Shown here one piece after another: positions 42,486-52,132 of a DNA stretch of 64,000 bases; position 1 is the first letter of the stretch, and the number at the start of each line of letters is the position of its first letter. The notes under the pieces are model-generated. The model searched no databases. It saw only the letters and a list, made by a program, of their open reading frames with translations, and had not been told where the DNA came from. Position numbers and translations under genes: made by a program. Origin of the DNA: Chitinophaga tropicalis (GTDB lineage Bacteria; Bacteroidota; Bacteroidia; Chitinophagales; Chitinophagaceae); NCBI RefSeq assembly GCF_009758205.1, contig NZ_WRXN01000006.1, forward strand, positions 372,001 to 436,000, written 5' to 3'.

Positions 42486-45314
42486 TTATTTTTTCAGAAG
42501 TTTAAAGATGGTCTCTCTCTTATCTGCAAGTAATTTCAGCACATATATGCCGTCATTGACATCTGAAAGAGGAATAGAGATATTACCTGACTGATTGGTG
42601 TATCTGCGACTGTAAACCAGTTTCCCATCAGCATTGAACACCGTGATCAATGCATCCTGTACCACGTTCGCACCAAGATTGAGATAAACAGTGTTCCGGA
42701 AAGGATTCGGATAAACAGTCATACCATTATCCACCATGATCTCTTTTATGAATGTACCCTGACAAGGCTTATCCGTTCTTACTGATATGCTGTTCAATCC
42801 GTTTTTAAGATGGAGTGTTACCTGTGCATTCTCAGTAGTGGTGCTCACCCCATTCACTGTAAGGTGATATGCCTCCGCCCCCGTCATTGACAATATAGCT
42901 TCTGAGCCGTTCTGGTTCATGGCTATATACACGGAAAGATCTTCCGGCTCGCCGATCATAGAAGAAAAACATTGCTGATAACCAGGCTGACCAGCCACCG
43001 TAATGCAGATATCATAGGTGCCGGCTGCAAGATTTGTCATAGTCACCGGCAATGTGAAAGCAAAAGAAGAATCGAGGTCATTGCCCGTTATTGTAGCTGT
43101 ATAACTAAGGTGCTGAACAGCTGTGATATTGATAGTACCATCTGTTGCCCCTTTACAACTTACACCGGTATTGGTCAGTTTGAAATTGCTGGCGGGTAAC
43201 GAAAAAACGAACGTGAATCCATTTTTTGTAGCAATACCACCCGGCGTAGTCACTACTATATCACCACTTGCACCATTGCCAACAACAGCCGCTATTCTGT
43301 TCTGGGATTGAACGGTGAACGAAGCTGCCGGAACACCGCCAAACGTAACAGAAGTTGCATCGTTAAGCGCTATGCCCGTTATATAGATCACAGTACCCGT
43401 CATGGCTGAAGCCGCACTGATAGCTGTAATTGAAGGAGGCGGAATATAAACGAAGCCAGGCACAGTACTACGCCCGCCAGACGTGGTGACTTCCACAGCA
43501 CCGGTTTTACCTGCTCCTACAACAGCGTTAATGATCGTATCACCTGTTACTGTATAAGATGCCGCAGGTGTACCACCAAAAGTAACATCCGTTATTTCAA
43601 TGAAACTTTTCCCCTTAATAGTTACCGTCTGGCCTGTTGCCGCAGTGTCCGGAGTGAAAGACGTGATCACCGGAGGATTAGCCACATAAGCCGTATTGAA
43701 TTTATAGGCAGAACCTCCCAGCACAAGGTAGAATGTTGAATCAAGGAAATAGGTGGTGCCATAAGGACCAGATATCGGTTTTGTGCCAGTCAGGCTATCT
43801 GCATAATACCTGCGTAAATTATTGTAGTTAAAAAACATTGCCCGTCCTTTATTACCCAGCCTGTCCACACGGCTGTCTGTCAGGAAAGGGCTTAGCCGGA
43901 CATTTGTTCCATCAGGTCTTCTTAATAAGACCTGCAGCTTGCCCTGCTGGTCAGGTTTTTCAAATAGCACATAGCCTTCTTTCAGCCGGTAGGCCTTATA
44001 GCCGGTGGCCTCTGCCTGTTGAGAGATAATACTATCTGTCACACCATCATAAAAACGAATATTAAACGGGCCGGTTTGCCCATATTGCCGTCGCAGATAA
44101 ACGATATTGTTGCCGTCTGTTGAAGGATATATATTCACCTCTCCCGGAGTGATCTGCGTGGTTATTTGCGTTACTGCCGAATATTTAAAGATCTGGTACC
44201 GTTCATTCCCTCCCGCCATAGCGGAATAAACGGCTGTGCCATCAGACGTCAGATCATTATTGATATTAATGACCCGGGAGCCGCCGCTGAAAGTAGTGAC
44301 TTTCGTTACCACATTAGTAACCGCAACCCGGAGATTTTCGGTCAGCCACATGACATAGTCTCCCTCGCATTGAATGTCCGTAAGGTAAGCTGTAATACCT
44401 AATGGCTTCGAAATATTGGTCAGTATACCATTTTCCCACAGGCACAGATGGCCTTTTTCACTATTGCTTGCAGAGTCGTAGTAAATAACCAGGAAGGCCG
44501 CACCCCCGGGGCATAACTTGGCATATGCGTTGCCGGTACTCGCTTCAACAGCATCAAAATTGATGTCAGCAGTTGTACTGTCTGCTATATTCGTGATATG
44601 AAAAAATTTGGGATCTAGTTCTTTTCCCGTCATCATTAAAGCACGATCTTTCTTAAAGTCCAGTATCAGGCCAGTCCCTGTAAAATAATGGCTCAGGCTT
44701 TTACTCTTGTCGCAGGACATGGTGAGCGCCTCTGCCGTTACCTGCAACGCACTATCTACTGCCGAAAAAATAAGCTGGAACTGTGCTGCAGTATCTTTAG
44801 GGAAAACATCTACCACCGTATCTATACTATTCACAAAATTAAGACTAAAGGATGCCGGTTTTGAACGCACATTCCCCTTGCAGTTTACCTGCGCAATATC
44901 ACTGACCGATGCCTTAATATGTATTTTGGTGTTAAAGGACGCATAATATGCAGGCGCTTCAACATGCACGGTCGGAAACGCATCATATATGAAAGTCCGC
45001 GTGGCAGTTGCCGATTCTCCCTGCATATTTCTGGCATATGCCTTTAACAGTAGATTTCCATTAGGGAAATCTTTTAATAGTAGACTGCCGCTGTAGGTAT
45101 TCCCTCCCTGATGCACCAGTATAATAGTACTGTCGCCAACCGTTGCGGCTACAGAATCCAGTGCGGAAGTTGATGAAACATTAACGCTGATATCAATCTT
45201 CCCGTCATATCGGCGGTTTGCTTCAGGACTTGTTATTCCGATCTGGATGGTGCCTTTTACAAACAGAGGGGCAAGCAGGAAAAAGACCAGGATGAATGGG
45301 GTAAAGATTTTCAC
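42486..45314 (-). CDS. Large surface/secreted protein with IPT-TIG domains and T9SS sorting signal
   Basis: A 942-residue exported protein. After the signal peptide (1-21) come two bacterial Ig-like domains (25-210), a beta-propeller-like region (about 215-545, repeats such as GHLCLWENGILTNI, YMWLTENLRVAV, NIVYLRRQYG), two IPT/TIG domains (about 550-635 and 635-715: PVITSFTPDTAATGQTVTIKGKSF, VTFGGTPAASYTV, VTFGGVPAASFTV), an SprB-type repeat (about 720-790) and a C-terminal type A T9SS domain (TVYPNPFRNTVYLNL ... GIYVLKLLADKRETIFKLLKK). It is exported by the type IX system and either anchored or released. It may bind glycan or act in adhesion. Confidence 0.85.
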   Translation of the reverse strand: MKIFTPFILVFFLLAPLFVKGTIQIGITSPEANRRYDGKIDISVNVSSTSALDSVAATVGDSTIILVHQGGNTYSGSLLLKDFPNGNLLLKAYARNMQGESATATRTFIYDAFPTVHVEAPAYYASFNTKIHIKASVSDIAQVNCKGNVRSKPASFSLNFVNSIDTVVDVFPKDTAAQFQLIFSAVDSALQVTAEALTMSCDKSKSLSHYFTGTGLILDFKKDRALMMTGKELDPKFFHITNIADSTTADINFDAVEASTGNAYAKLCPGGAAFLVIYYDSASNSEKGHLCLWENGILTNISKPLGITAYLTDIQCEGDYVMWLTENLRVAVTNVVTKVTTFSGGSRVININNDLTSDGTAVYSAMAGGNERYQIFKYSAVTQITTQITPGEVNIYPSTDGNNIVYLRRQYGQTGPFNIRFYDGVTDSIISQQAEATGYKAYRLKEGYVLFEKPDQQGKLQVLLRRPDGTNVRLSPFLTDSRVDRLGNKGRAMFFNYNNLRRYYADSLTGTKPISGPYGTTYFLDSTFYLVLGGSAYKFNTAYVANPPVITSFTPDTAATGQTVTIKGKSFIEITDVTFGGTPAASYTVTGDTIINAVVGAGKTGAVEVTTSGGRSTVPGFVYIPPPSITAISAASAMTGTVIYITGIALNDATSVTFGGVPAASFTVQSQNRIAAVVGNGASGDIVVTTPGGIATKNGFTFVFSLPASNFKLTNTGVSCKGATDGTINITAVQHLSYTATITGNDLDSSFAFTLPVTMTNLAAGTYDICITVAGQPGYQQCFSSMIGEPEDLSVYIAMNQNGSEAILSMTGAEAYHLTVNGVSTTTENAQVTLHLKNGLNSISVRTDKPCQGTFIKEIMVDNGMTVYPNPFRNTVYLNLGANVVQDALITVFNADGKLVYSRRYTNQSGNISIPLSDVNDGIYVLKLLADKRETIFKLLKK

Positions 45315-45603
45315 ATGTGTTTATTTTATGTGTGATATAGAATGGGGTTATTTTGTACTAAGAAAAATACACAGAAGGTTACCAGATTGTTTAAAACTTG
45401 TAAACTAATTATAAGTTCATACTCGGTAGAGACTGTTATATATTGTTGATTGTCAATTAATTAATGGAGGGTAAGATATTCATGAAATAAAAGTGATACC
45501 ACGACTATTATACAGCCCTATTTTTTATTATAAAAAAATCCTGGAAACCCAGTAGATCTATCCCATACCCCTCCTCTATATTATCAAATGCCTTAGCATA
45601 CAC

Positions 45604-46635
45604 ATGCAGTTCAATACCGTAGAAGATCTCATATTTAATGATTCCTTTCGCCGCTATGCCTTGAATAGCGCTCCGGAAGACGTTGCATTCTGGGAAGAAT
45701 GGCAACAGCAGGACCCCGCCCGTAAATCCCTGGCTACAGATGCCAGAGCTATAATATTAGCCATGCAGTCTCCCCGGCCACAGCTGCCGGAAAGTGAAAT
45801 AGATGAACAGCTACGGCAGATCAGGGAAAAAGCGGAAGCTACTTTGCCGCTTCACAAAAAACGTTTCAGCCTGCTCCTGCCTGGTTGGGAAAAATGGGCA
45901 GGACTGGCAGCAGCTATAATACTGGTGCTCTGGCTCATAACAGGGAAGGAGAGAGAACAGCCTCAGCAGATAGCAGTAAATACAGAAAACAAGAGCGCCG
46001 GAGAACAACATTTCCAGTTGCCGGACGGCAGCAAGGTAGTATTGCAGCCGGGAAGCAGGATCCTGTACAATAAAGCAGCATTTGGAAAAAAGAACAGGGA
46101 AGTTACTGTAGAAGGTATTGTAAGCTTCGATGTGCAGAAAGACCCGGCAAAGCCTTTCCTGGTACACGCAAAAAAGACGCTCACCAAAGTATTGGGCACC
46201 ACATTCACGATCAGGGCGCTGCCGGGAGAAAGCAAAACCTATGTAACAGTATCTTCAGGCAGGGTGGCTGTTTCCAAACAACAGAAGAAACCAACAGAAG
46301 GATTACTTGTAGTAGCTAACCAGGAAGTGATCTTCGATGAACCAACCAACGAACTGACAAGGACCGTTGCTGCACATCCGCTGCCGGTTAAGCAGGATGT
46401 GAGCACCGCATTTGTATTTGACGCCACACCAGCCACAGAAGTATTCCGTACTATGGAAGAAGCATATGGCATCCCCGTCATCTTTGATGAAGAGGTATTG
46501 TCATCCTGCTCTATCACAGCCTCCTTCGGGAATGAACCTTTCTTTGAAAAATTATCCATCGTTTGTAAATCCATCAGCGCCAGTTATGAAATAGTGGATG
46601 GTAGTATTGTTATCACTGCCAGGAGTTGTAAATAG
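45604..46635 (+). CDS. FecR-type anti-sigma factor of the SusC/SusD operon
   Basis: A 343-residue membrane protein. The cytoplasmic N-terminal sigma-binding part (1-95) is followed by one membrane helix (WAGLAAAIILVLWLITG, about 98-114) and the periplasmic FecR domain (about 130-235: HFQLPDGSKVVLQPGSRILYNKAAFGKKNREVTVEGIVSFDVQKDPAKPFLVHA ... VLGTTFTIRA). An STN-like C terminus follows (EVFRTMEEAYGIPVIFDEEVLSSCSITASF). It receives the signal from the STN domain of the SusC protein downstream and frees the ECF factor. No sigma gene is adjacent; the nearest on this strand is at 38888. Confidence 0.9.
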   Translation: MQFNTVEDLIFNDSFRRYALNSAPEDVAFWEEWQQQDPARKSLATDARAIILAMQSPRPQLPESEIDEQLRQIREKAEATLPLHKKRFSLLLPGWEKWAGLAAAIILVLWLITGKEREQPQQIAVNTENKSAGEQHFQLPDGSKVVLQPGSRILYNKAAFGKKNREVTVEGIVSFDVQKDPAKPFLVHAKKTLTKVLGTTFTIRALPGESKTYVTVSSGRVAVSKQQKKPTEGLLVVANQEVIFDEPTNELTRTVAAHPLPVKQDVSTAFVFDATPATEVFRTMEEAYGIPVIFDEEVLSSCSITASFGNEPFFEKLSIVCKSISASYEIVDGSIVITARSCK

Positions 46636-46678
46636 ATCAGCATGATGTGAAAAATTCCTCAGCAACGTAAAATAAAAA

Positions 46679-46704
46679 ACCAGTGATGCGCCAACATCAC
46701 TGGT
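46679..46704 (+). promoter_or_regulatory. Leader hairpin upstream of the SusC gene
   Basis: A 10-bp perfect stem (ACCAGTGATG / CATCACTGGT) with a 6-nt loop lies 92 nt before the SusC start. No T run follows, so a processing, stability or attenuation role between fecR and susC fits better than termination. Confidence 0.5.
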
Positions 46705-46795
46705 CCGGTAAGTTCCCGGATGGAATTGTTGGAAGCAATGTCCGGGAGCTGTATTAGTTCTAATCACAAGAAGCAACTAAAACTTATTGCAAGTT

Positions 46796-49700
46796 ATGAA
46801 AAAAAGATTGTGCAAACCTTTAGCAATCATCGTTATGAAAGTGTCGCTGATACCCGTTCTTTTGCTTACCGGTACCTTATGCGCATATGCCGGGTTACTA
46901 CCCGGCCAGGACCTGCTCAACAGGAAGGTCACGTTAAAGCTGTCTCACGTGGAGATGAAGAAAGCCATCTCGGAAATAGAGGTAGCCACCGGTGCTAAGT
47001 TTGTATACAGCCCGGAAATGGTGCCCGTTGCCCGCAGGGTAGACCTGGAAGCAGAGAACAAAACGCTGGATAAAGTGCTGGCAGACCTGCTGGCGCCGTT
47101 ACAGCTGCAATACGAAGTACAGAAGAACTATATCATCCTCTCCCGAACAGGAGATGATAACCGCGCTGCTCCCCTCATGGTAACAGAAGGTGTGCAGCCT
47201 GACAAAACCATTACCGGAAGAGTAACAGACGCTGACGGTAATCCCCTGCCCGGTATTTCCGTACTATCGAAAGAGAACCGCTCCCGCGGTACTGTAACCG
47301 GCCCGGATGGTACTTTTATACTACAGCTGACGCCAACAGATAAAACGCTTGTATTCTCCAGCGTAGGCTTTAAAGAACAGGAAGTGATAGTGGGCGATCG
47401 CCTCACTATCGCCATCCGGCTCGAAGCTACTGTAAATAGCCTCAATGATGTGGTAGTAGTAGGTTATGGTAACCAGAAACGCACCACTGTGACAGGCTCC
47501 GTATCTACGATCACCTCCAGAGTTTTTGCAGACAGAGGACCGGTGCCCAACCCGCTCTCCGCATTACAGGGACAGGTACCCGGAGTAGTAGTGACACGCT
47601 CTTCCGCCATGCCAGGTAAAGAGAACTGGCAGTTTCAGATCAGGGGCGCTTCTTCCGTGAACGGAGCAGACCCGCTGGTAATAGTAGACGGGTTGCCCTA
47701 CGTAAGCCTGAACGCACTGAACTCCATCAACCCGAACGATATTGAAAGCATGTCTATCCTCAAAGACGCATCAGCGGCTATCTATGGCGCCCGCGCTGCA
47801 GGCGGCGTAGTGCTGATCACCACAAAAAGAGCAAAGACAGGCAAACCAATAGTAGAATACAACGGCTCTGTATCTATAAAGAAAGTAGGCCTGCAGCCTA
47901 AAGTGATGGACGTAATGCAATGGGCCAATATGATGAAATATGGCCAGGAAAGCGATCAGAACACTTCTAACAATGTTTGGTATAACATGGCGCTGGCAGC
48001 TATCAATCGCCCGGATTCCATGTGGTATTCCCGCGCCGATTATCCCTATAAGAACGACTTTGCAGACGTAAAGGATTTCGTCTTCTTTAACGGTACCATG
48101 CAGGACATACTCTATGGCAACGCTACTTCAACAGAACATCAGCTAAGCGTATCCGGCCGGAATGATAAAGCGGGTTACAGGGTATCCCTGGGATACCTCG
48201 GAGACGGAAGCCTGCTGCAATGGGGCAATAATTCCAACAAGCGCTATAACGTAAGGCTCGCAAATGATTACCAGTTCACGCCAAAACTGAAACTGGAAAC
48301 TAATATCTCCCTGGAAAAGAACGATGTGGTACAACCTACACGCCTGGGAGAATTACTGGGTAACTACACACAACCAGGTTTCCCGGCAGCAACAAAGAAC
48401 GGTAAACCTTATATATGGGGATCAGGCTCCGGCAATGCCGCGCCTAACTGGATGGCAGAACTGGGAGGAGATACAAAAGAATATAATACACGTATCAACT
48501 CCATCGTAAACCTCACCTATAATATCTTACCGGGATTGCGTGCTGTAGGCGCCGCCAGCTACTACTACGGCCTTACCAATACTTCCACAGAAGAAAAGAT
48601 GGTGAACTGGTACGATTATACCGGTACACAGATGCTGTCTACATTGCCTACCCGCAGCTCTTACAAGGAAGAGCAGATCAAGGATGCCTACTTCAACCTG
48701 AACGGCTACCTCGAATACTCTAAACGCTTCAATGCAATCCATGACGTTCGCGTAATGGCTGGTGCACAATACGAAAGAGATGAATTTAAATCTTTCAATG
48801 GCAAGACCTTCGATCTCATTCCCGGGGTACCGCCTTCCCTCAACCTCGGTGTGGGCGATCTCACTACTAAAAGTGTAGGGGAAAGCCGCAACCACTGGGC
48901 GCTGGCCGGCTATTTCAGCCGACTCAACTACGCCTTCAAAGACAAATACCTCTTTGAAGCCAATTTCCGTTATGACGGATCTTCCCGTTTCACAGAAGAC
49001 GACCGCTGGAAACCTTTCTACGGTTTTTCTGCCGGCTGGATCCTTTCTCAGGAAAGCTTCCTGAAAGGCAACAACATTCTCAACTACCTGAAATTACGCG
49101 CTTCCTGGGGCTCTGTGGGTAACCAGTCCGGTATCAATCTCTATGATTATATCAACCTGCTGAACCTCAATATCAGCACCGGACCAACAAGCACCAACCA
49201 GCCTGTCATAGGCACCTCTCCTGTAGTAAGAGTATCGCCCGGCAGCCTGGTAGCGCTGGACAGGACATGGGAAAAAGTACAGACCTCCAACGTTGGCCTG
49301 GACTTCTCTTTCCTGGACAGCAGGTTGTCAGGTACAGCAGAATATTTTATAAAAGAGAACAGGAATATGCTCATTGCACGTACCTATTCTGCTGTACTGG
49401 GTACTACCGCACCTGCCGGCAATAACGGTAAACTCCGCACCAAAGGCTGGGAAGCGTCCTTAACCTGGAAAGATAATATCGGCAAGTTCACTTATTTCAT
49501 AGGCGGTAATATCTCAGACAATAGGAATGAACTGGTGGATTTCGGCGGACAGAAAGTGATCAGCAATGCCAACGGCGGATATAACCTCACTGTGGAAGGA
49601 TATCCTATCGGATCTTACTTCGGACTGAAATATGCAGGACGTATACAGGACCAGAAAACACTGGACGACTATAAACAGCTGCTCTTTGCCAATGGCAGCA

Positions 49701-50329
49701 ACATTGCCGGCGGATTGAACGCCAACAGCACTGATCCCCGCAACAGCCTCCGCATCGGAGATAATATGTTCAAAGACGTAAATGGCGATGGTAAACTGAC
49801 CTTCCCTGAAGATGCCGTATCCCTGGGTACAGACATTCCCCGCATCAGCTTTTCCTTCAACGCCGGTTTCCAGTGGAATGGTTTTGATGTGAATGCCATC
49901 TTCCAGGGAGTAGGTAAACGTACCATCTCCCGCGTTAACAGCTGGCGCTATCCGCTGGCTACCGTTTTCCAGGGACAGAATGCCGCTTTCTATGAAGAGT
50001 GGTGGACACCGGAACGTACCGGCGCAAGACTGCCAAGATTATCAGCCTCCGGCTCTGTAAATAACTACAACTACCAGACGTCTGACTGGTATGTGCAGAA
50101 CGGCGCTTACTTGCGCCTGAAGAACCTGGTAGTAGGGTATACACTGCCGGAAGCATGGATGAAAAAAGCGAATATCAAAAGACTGCGTATATACTTCTCC
50201 GGTAATGACCTGTGGGAAGTAACACATATCAATGACGGATGGGACCCGGAAACAACAAGAAGTGTAAGTGGTGCAGAACGTTTTCCCTTCTACCGTTACC
50301 TCACCTTTGGTATAAACGCAACGCTTTAA
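46796..50329 (+). CDS. SusC-family TonB-linked outer-membrane transporter with STN signalling domain
   Basis: An 1177-residue transporter. ATG at 46796 was preferred to a TTG 9 nt upstream. The order is signal (to about 33), STN domain (about 40-110: VTLKLSHVEMKKAISEIEVATGAKFVY ... YIILSR), carboxypeptidase-like domain (about 130-215: ITGRVTDADGNPLPGISVLSKENRSRGTV), plug (NDVVVVGYGNQKRTTVTGSVSTI, QIRGASSVNGADPLVIVDGLPY, IESMSILKDASAAIYGARAAGGVVLITTK) and barrel. It forms the glycan importer with SusD. The STN domain explains the FecR/sigma partnership. Confidence 0.93.
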   Translation: MKKRLCKPLAIIVMKVSLIPVLLLTGTLCAYAGLLPGQDLLNRKVTLKLSHVEMKKAISEIEVATGAKFVYSPEMVPVARRVDLEAENKTLDKVLADLLAPLQLQYEVQKNYIILSRTGDDNRAAPLMVTEGVQPDKTITGRVTDADGNPLPGISVLSKENRSRGTVTGPDGTFILQLTPTDKTLVFSSVGFKEQEVIVGDRLTIAIRLEATVNSLNDVVVVGYGNQKRTTVTGSVSTITSRVFADRGPVPNPLSALQGQVPGVVVTRSSAMPGKENWQFQIRGASSVNGADPLVIVDGLPYVSLNALNSINPNDIESMSILKDASAAIYGARAAGGVVLITTKRAKTGKPIVEYNGSVSIKKVGLQPKVMDVMQWANMMKYGQESDQNTSNNVWYNMALAAINRPDSMWYSRADYPYKNDFADVKDFVFFNGTMQDILYGNATSTEHQLSVSGRNDKAGYRVSLGYLGDGSLLQWGNNSNKRYNVRLANDYQFTPKLKLETNISLEKNDVVQPTRLGELLGNYTQPGFPAATKNGKPYIWGSGSGNAAPNWMAELGGDTKEYNTRINSIVNLTYNILPGLRAVGAASYYYGLTNTSTEEKMVNWYDYTGTQMLSTLPTRSSYKEEQIKDAYFNLNGYLEYSKRFNAIHDVRVMAGAQYERDEFKSFNGKTFDLIPGVPPSLNLGVGDLTTKSVGESRNHWALAGYFSRLNYAFKDKYLFEANFRYDGSSRFTEDDRWKPFYGFSAGWILSQESFLKGNNILNYLKLRASWGSVGNQSGINLYDYINLLNLNISTGPTSTNQPVIGTSPVVRVSPGSLVALDRTWEKVQTSNVGLDFSFLDSRLSGTAEYFIKENRNMLIARTYSAVLGTTAPAGNNGKLRTKGWEASLTWKDNIGKFTYFIGGNISDNRNELVDFGGQKVISNANGGYNLTVEGYPIGSYFGLKYAGRIQDQKTLDDYKQLLFANGSNIAGGLNANSTDPRNSLRIGDNMFKDVNGDGKLTFPEDAVSLGTDIPRISFSFNAGFQWNGFDVNAIFQGVGKRTISRVNSWRYPLATVFQGQNAAFYEEWWTPERTGARLPRLSASGSVNNYNYQTSDWYVQNGAYLRLKNLVVGYTLPEAWMKKANIKRLRIYFSGNDLWEVTHINDGWDPETTRSVSGAERFPFYRYLTFGINATL

Positions 50330-50356
50330 ATCAGCAAACAGTAAAAACAATCACGG

Positions 50357-52132
50357 ATGAAAAAACTGATCTTTCCATATATCTGGCTGATAACAGGATT
50401 AGCCCTGTTTAGTTGTAAGAAAAGCCTGGACCTGAAACCGCTGAATGAGATATCTGATGCGGACTACTGGAAGAACGCAGACCAGTTCAAACTGGCCGCT
50501 AATGAATTTTATACCTTCATGGCCAGTTTTAATACTGTGCTGGCTGACGGTAGTGAAGGCGCCAATCCCGGCCCTGCTCCTCACAGTGATCTGCGCAGTG
50601 ACCTCATCACTTCCGGCAGCAGGAACGTATTCAGTAACGGTAGTAATACCATTCCTCTGACAGACAAAAGGTGGGATACAGCTTATAGCCGTATCCGCAC
50701 CACTAACTACCTGCTGGCGCAGGCAGCGAAATACAGTAGTCCTGCGGAGATCAGCAAATATGTAGCAGAAGCAAAATTCTTCAGGGCATATGTGTACTTT
50801 GATCTGCTGCAGCTTTACGGAGGCGTACCATTGATAGATAAACTGCTGAATGTAAATTCACCCGAATTGCAGGCGCCCCGCAATACCCGTGATGAGATCG
50901 TCGATTTCATTATTACAGACCTGAATGCTGCTATCCCTGATCTTCCTATCGAAGCTGTCATCACCGCGGCAGATAAAGGACGGGTCAGCAAAGGCGCAGC
51001 ACAGGCTTTCCTGTCAAGGGTAGCCTTATATGAAGGCACCTGGCAGAAGTTCAGGGGGAATGCGGCCAGGGCCAATGCCTTGTTGGATACCGCCATCTTC
51101 CGTAGCAATGAAGTGATTAACAGTAACCAGTATACACTTTTTGGTACTTCCGGCGCTTCTGCCGGACTGGGAGATTCTGCTTTGAAATATATGTTCATAC
51201 TGGAAAATCAGAAGTCAAATCCACTGAGCATCACCAAATCAGAGAACAAAGAATATATCCTTGCTAACAGGTATGACTATAGTTTACGCCAGATCCGCAT
51301 GAACATTACACATGCTGCTTTTGCAAATATCTATTGGATCACCCGCAAGTTTGCCAATATGTACCTCTGCCAGGACGGATTACCGGTAGATAAATCACCC
51401 ATGTTCCAGGGCTACGCTACCACCACTTCAGAATTCACGAACAGGGATAACCGTATGCGTTACACGATGGTACGTGACGGTTACTATCATTGGGATAATG
51501 AAATAGGCCTGGGCTGCCGTATTACCTGGAATGGAGATGCAACAGATCTGGCACACTCCCGCGGGAAACACAATAGCGCTTTTTCCAGTGGTTACCACAA
51601 CCAGAAATGGGCTTCTGAAAGAGGCCTGAGTGATAATGAAGAAGCATACGATTATCCCGTGATCCGCTATGCTGAAGTATTGCTGAACTACGCAGAAGCA
51701 GTATTCGAACGGTTTGAGACCATCAGCGATGCAGACCTTGACAAATCCCTGAACCTGGTACGAAACCGTGTGAATAAAACAATGCCTAAGCTCAGCAACG
51801 CACTGGTTGCAGGTAATGGACTGGACATGCGCACGGAAATACGAAGAGAGAGAACATTGGAACTGTTCATGGAAGGATTCAGAGTAGACGATCTGAAACG
51901 CTGGAAAACGGCAGAAACAGAAATGCCTATGCCCCTGCAGGGTATCAAATGGAAAGGCACAGCATATGAAACCCGCTGGCCCAGCCTCAGTACAGCCAAA
52001 ATGGATGCTGATGGTGTGTATATCATAGAAGATGCGGGTGCCAGGAAATGGGAACAGAAGAACTACCTGTTACCTATTCCTTCCCAGCAGAGATTGTTGA
52101 ATCCAAACCTGGACCAGAACGAAGGATGGTAA
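50357..52132 (+). CDS. SusD/RagB-family glycan-binding lipoprotein
   Basis: A 591-residue surface lipoprotein (lipobox LFSC, then KKSLDLKPLNEISDADYW, the classical SusD start). The TPR-containing core has the SYARIRTTNYLL-like and KYVAEAKFFRAYVYFDLLQLYGGVPLI blocks. The late part shows YPVIRYAEVLLNYAEAVFE and RRERTLELFMEGFRVDDLKRWKTAE, then YLLPIPSQQRLLNPNLDQNEGW at the end. It forms the lid on the SusC barrel and binds the oligosaccharide. Starts 28 nt after SusC; the next gene overlaps its stop by 7 nt. Confidence 0.95.
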   Translation: MKKLIFPYIWLITGLALFSCKKSLDLKPLNEISDADYWKNADQFKLAANEFYTFMASFNTVLADGSEGANPGPAPHSDLRSDLITSGSRNVFSNGSNTIPLTDKRWDTAYSRIRTTNYLLAQAAKYSSPAEISKYVAEAKFFRAYVYFDLLQLYGGVPLIDKLLNVNSPELQAPRNTRDEIVDFIITDLNAAIPDLPIEAVITAADKGRVSKGAAQAFLSRVALYEGTWQKFRGNAARANALLDTAIFRSNEVINSNQYTLFGTSGASAGLGDSALKYMFILENQKSNPLSITKSENKEYILANRYDYSLRQIRMNITHAAFANIYWITRKFANMYLCQDGLPVDKSPMFQGYATTTSEFTNRDNRMRYTMVRDGYYHWDNEIGLGCRITWNGDATDLAHSRGKHNSAFSSGYHNQKWASERGLSDNEEAYDYPVIRYAEVLLNYAEAVFERFETISDADLDKSLNLVRNRVNKTMPKLSNALVAGNGLDMRTEIRRERTLELFMEGFRVDDLKRWKTAETEMPMPLQGIKWKGTAYETRWPSLSTAKMDADGVYIIEDAGARKWEQKNYLLPIPSQQRLLNPNLDQNEGW

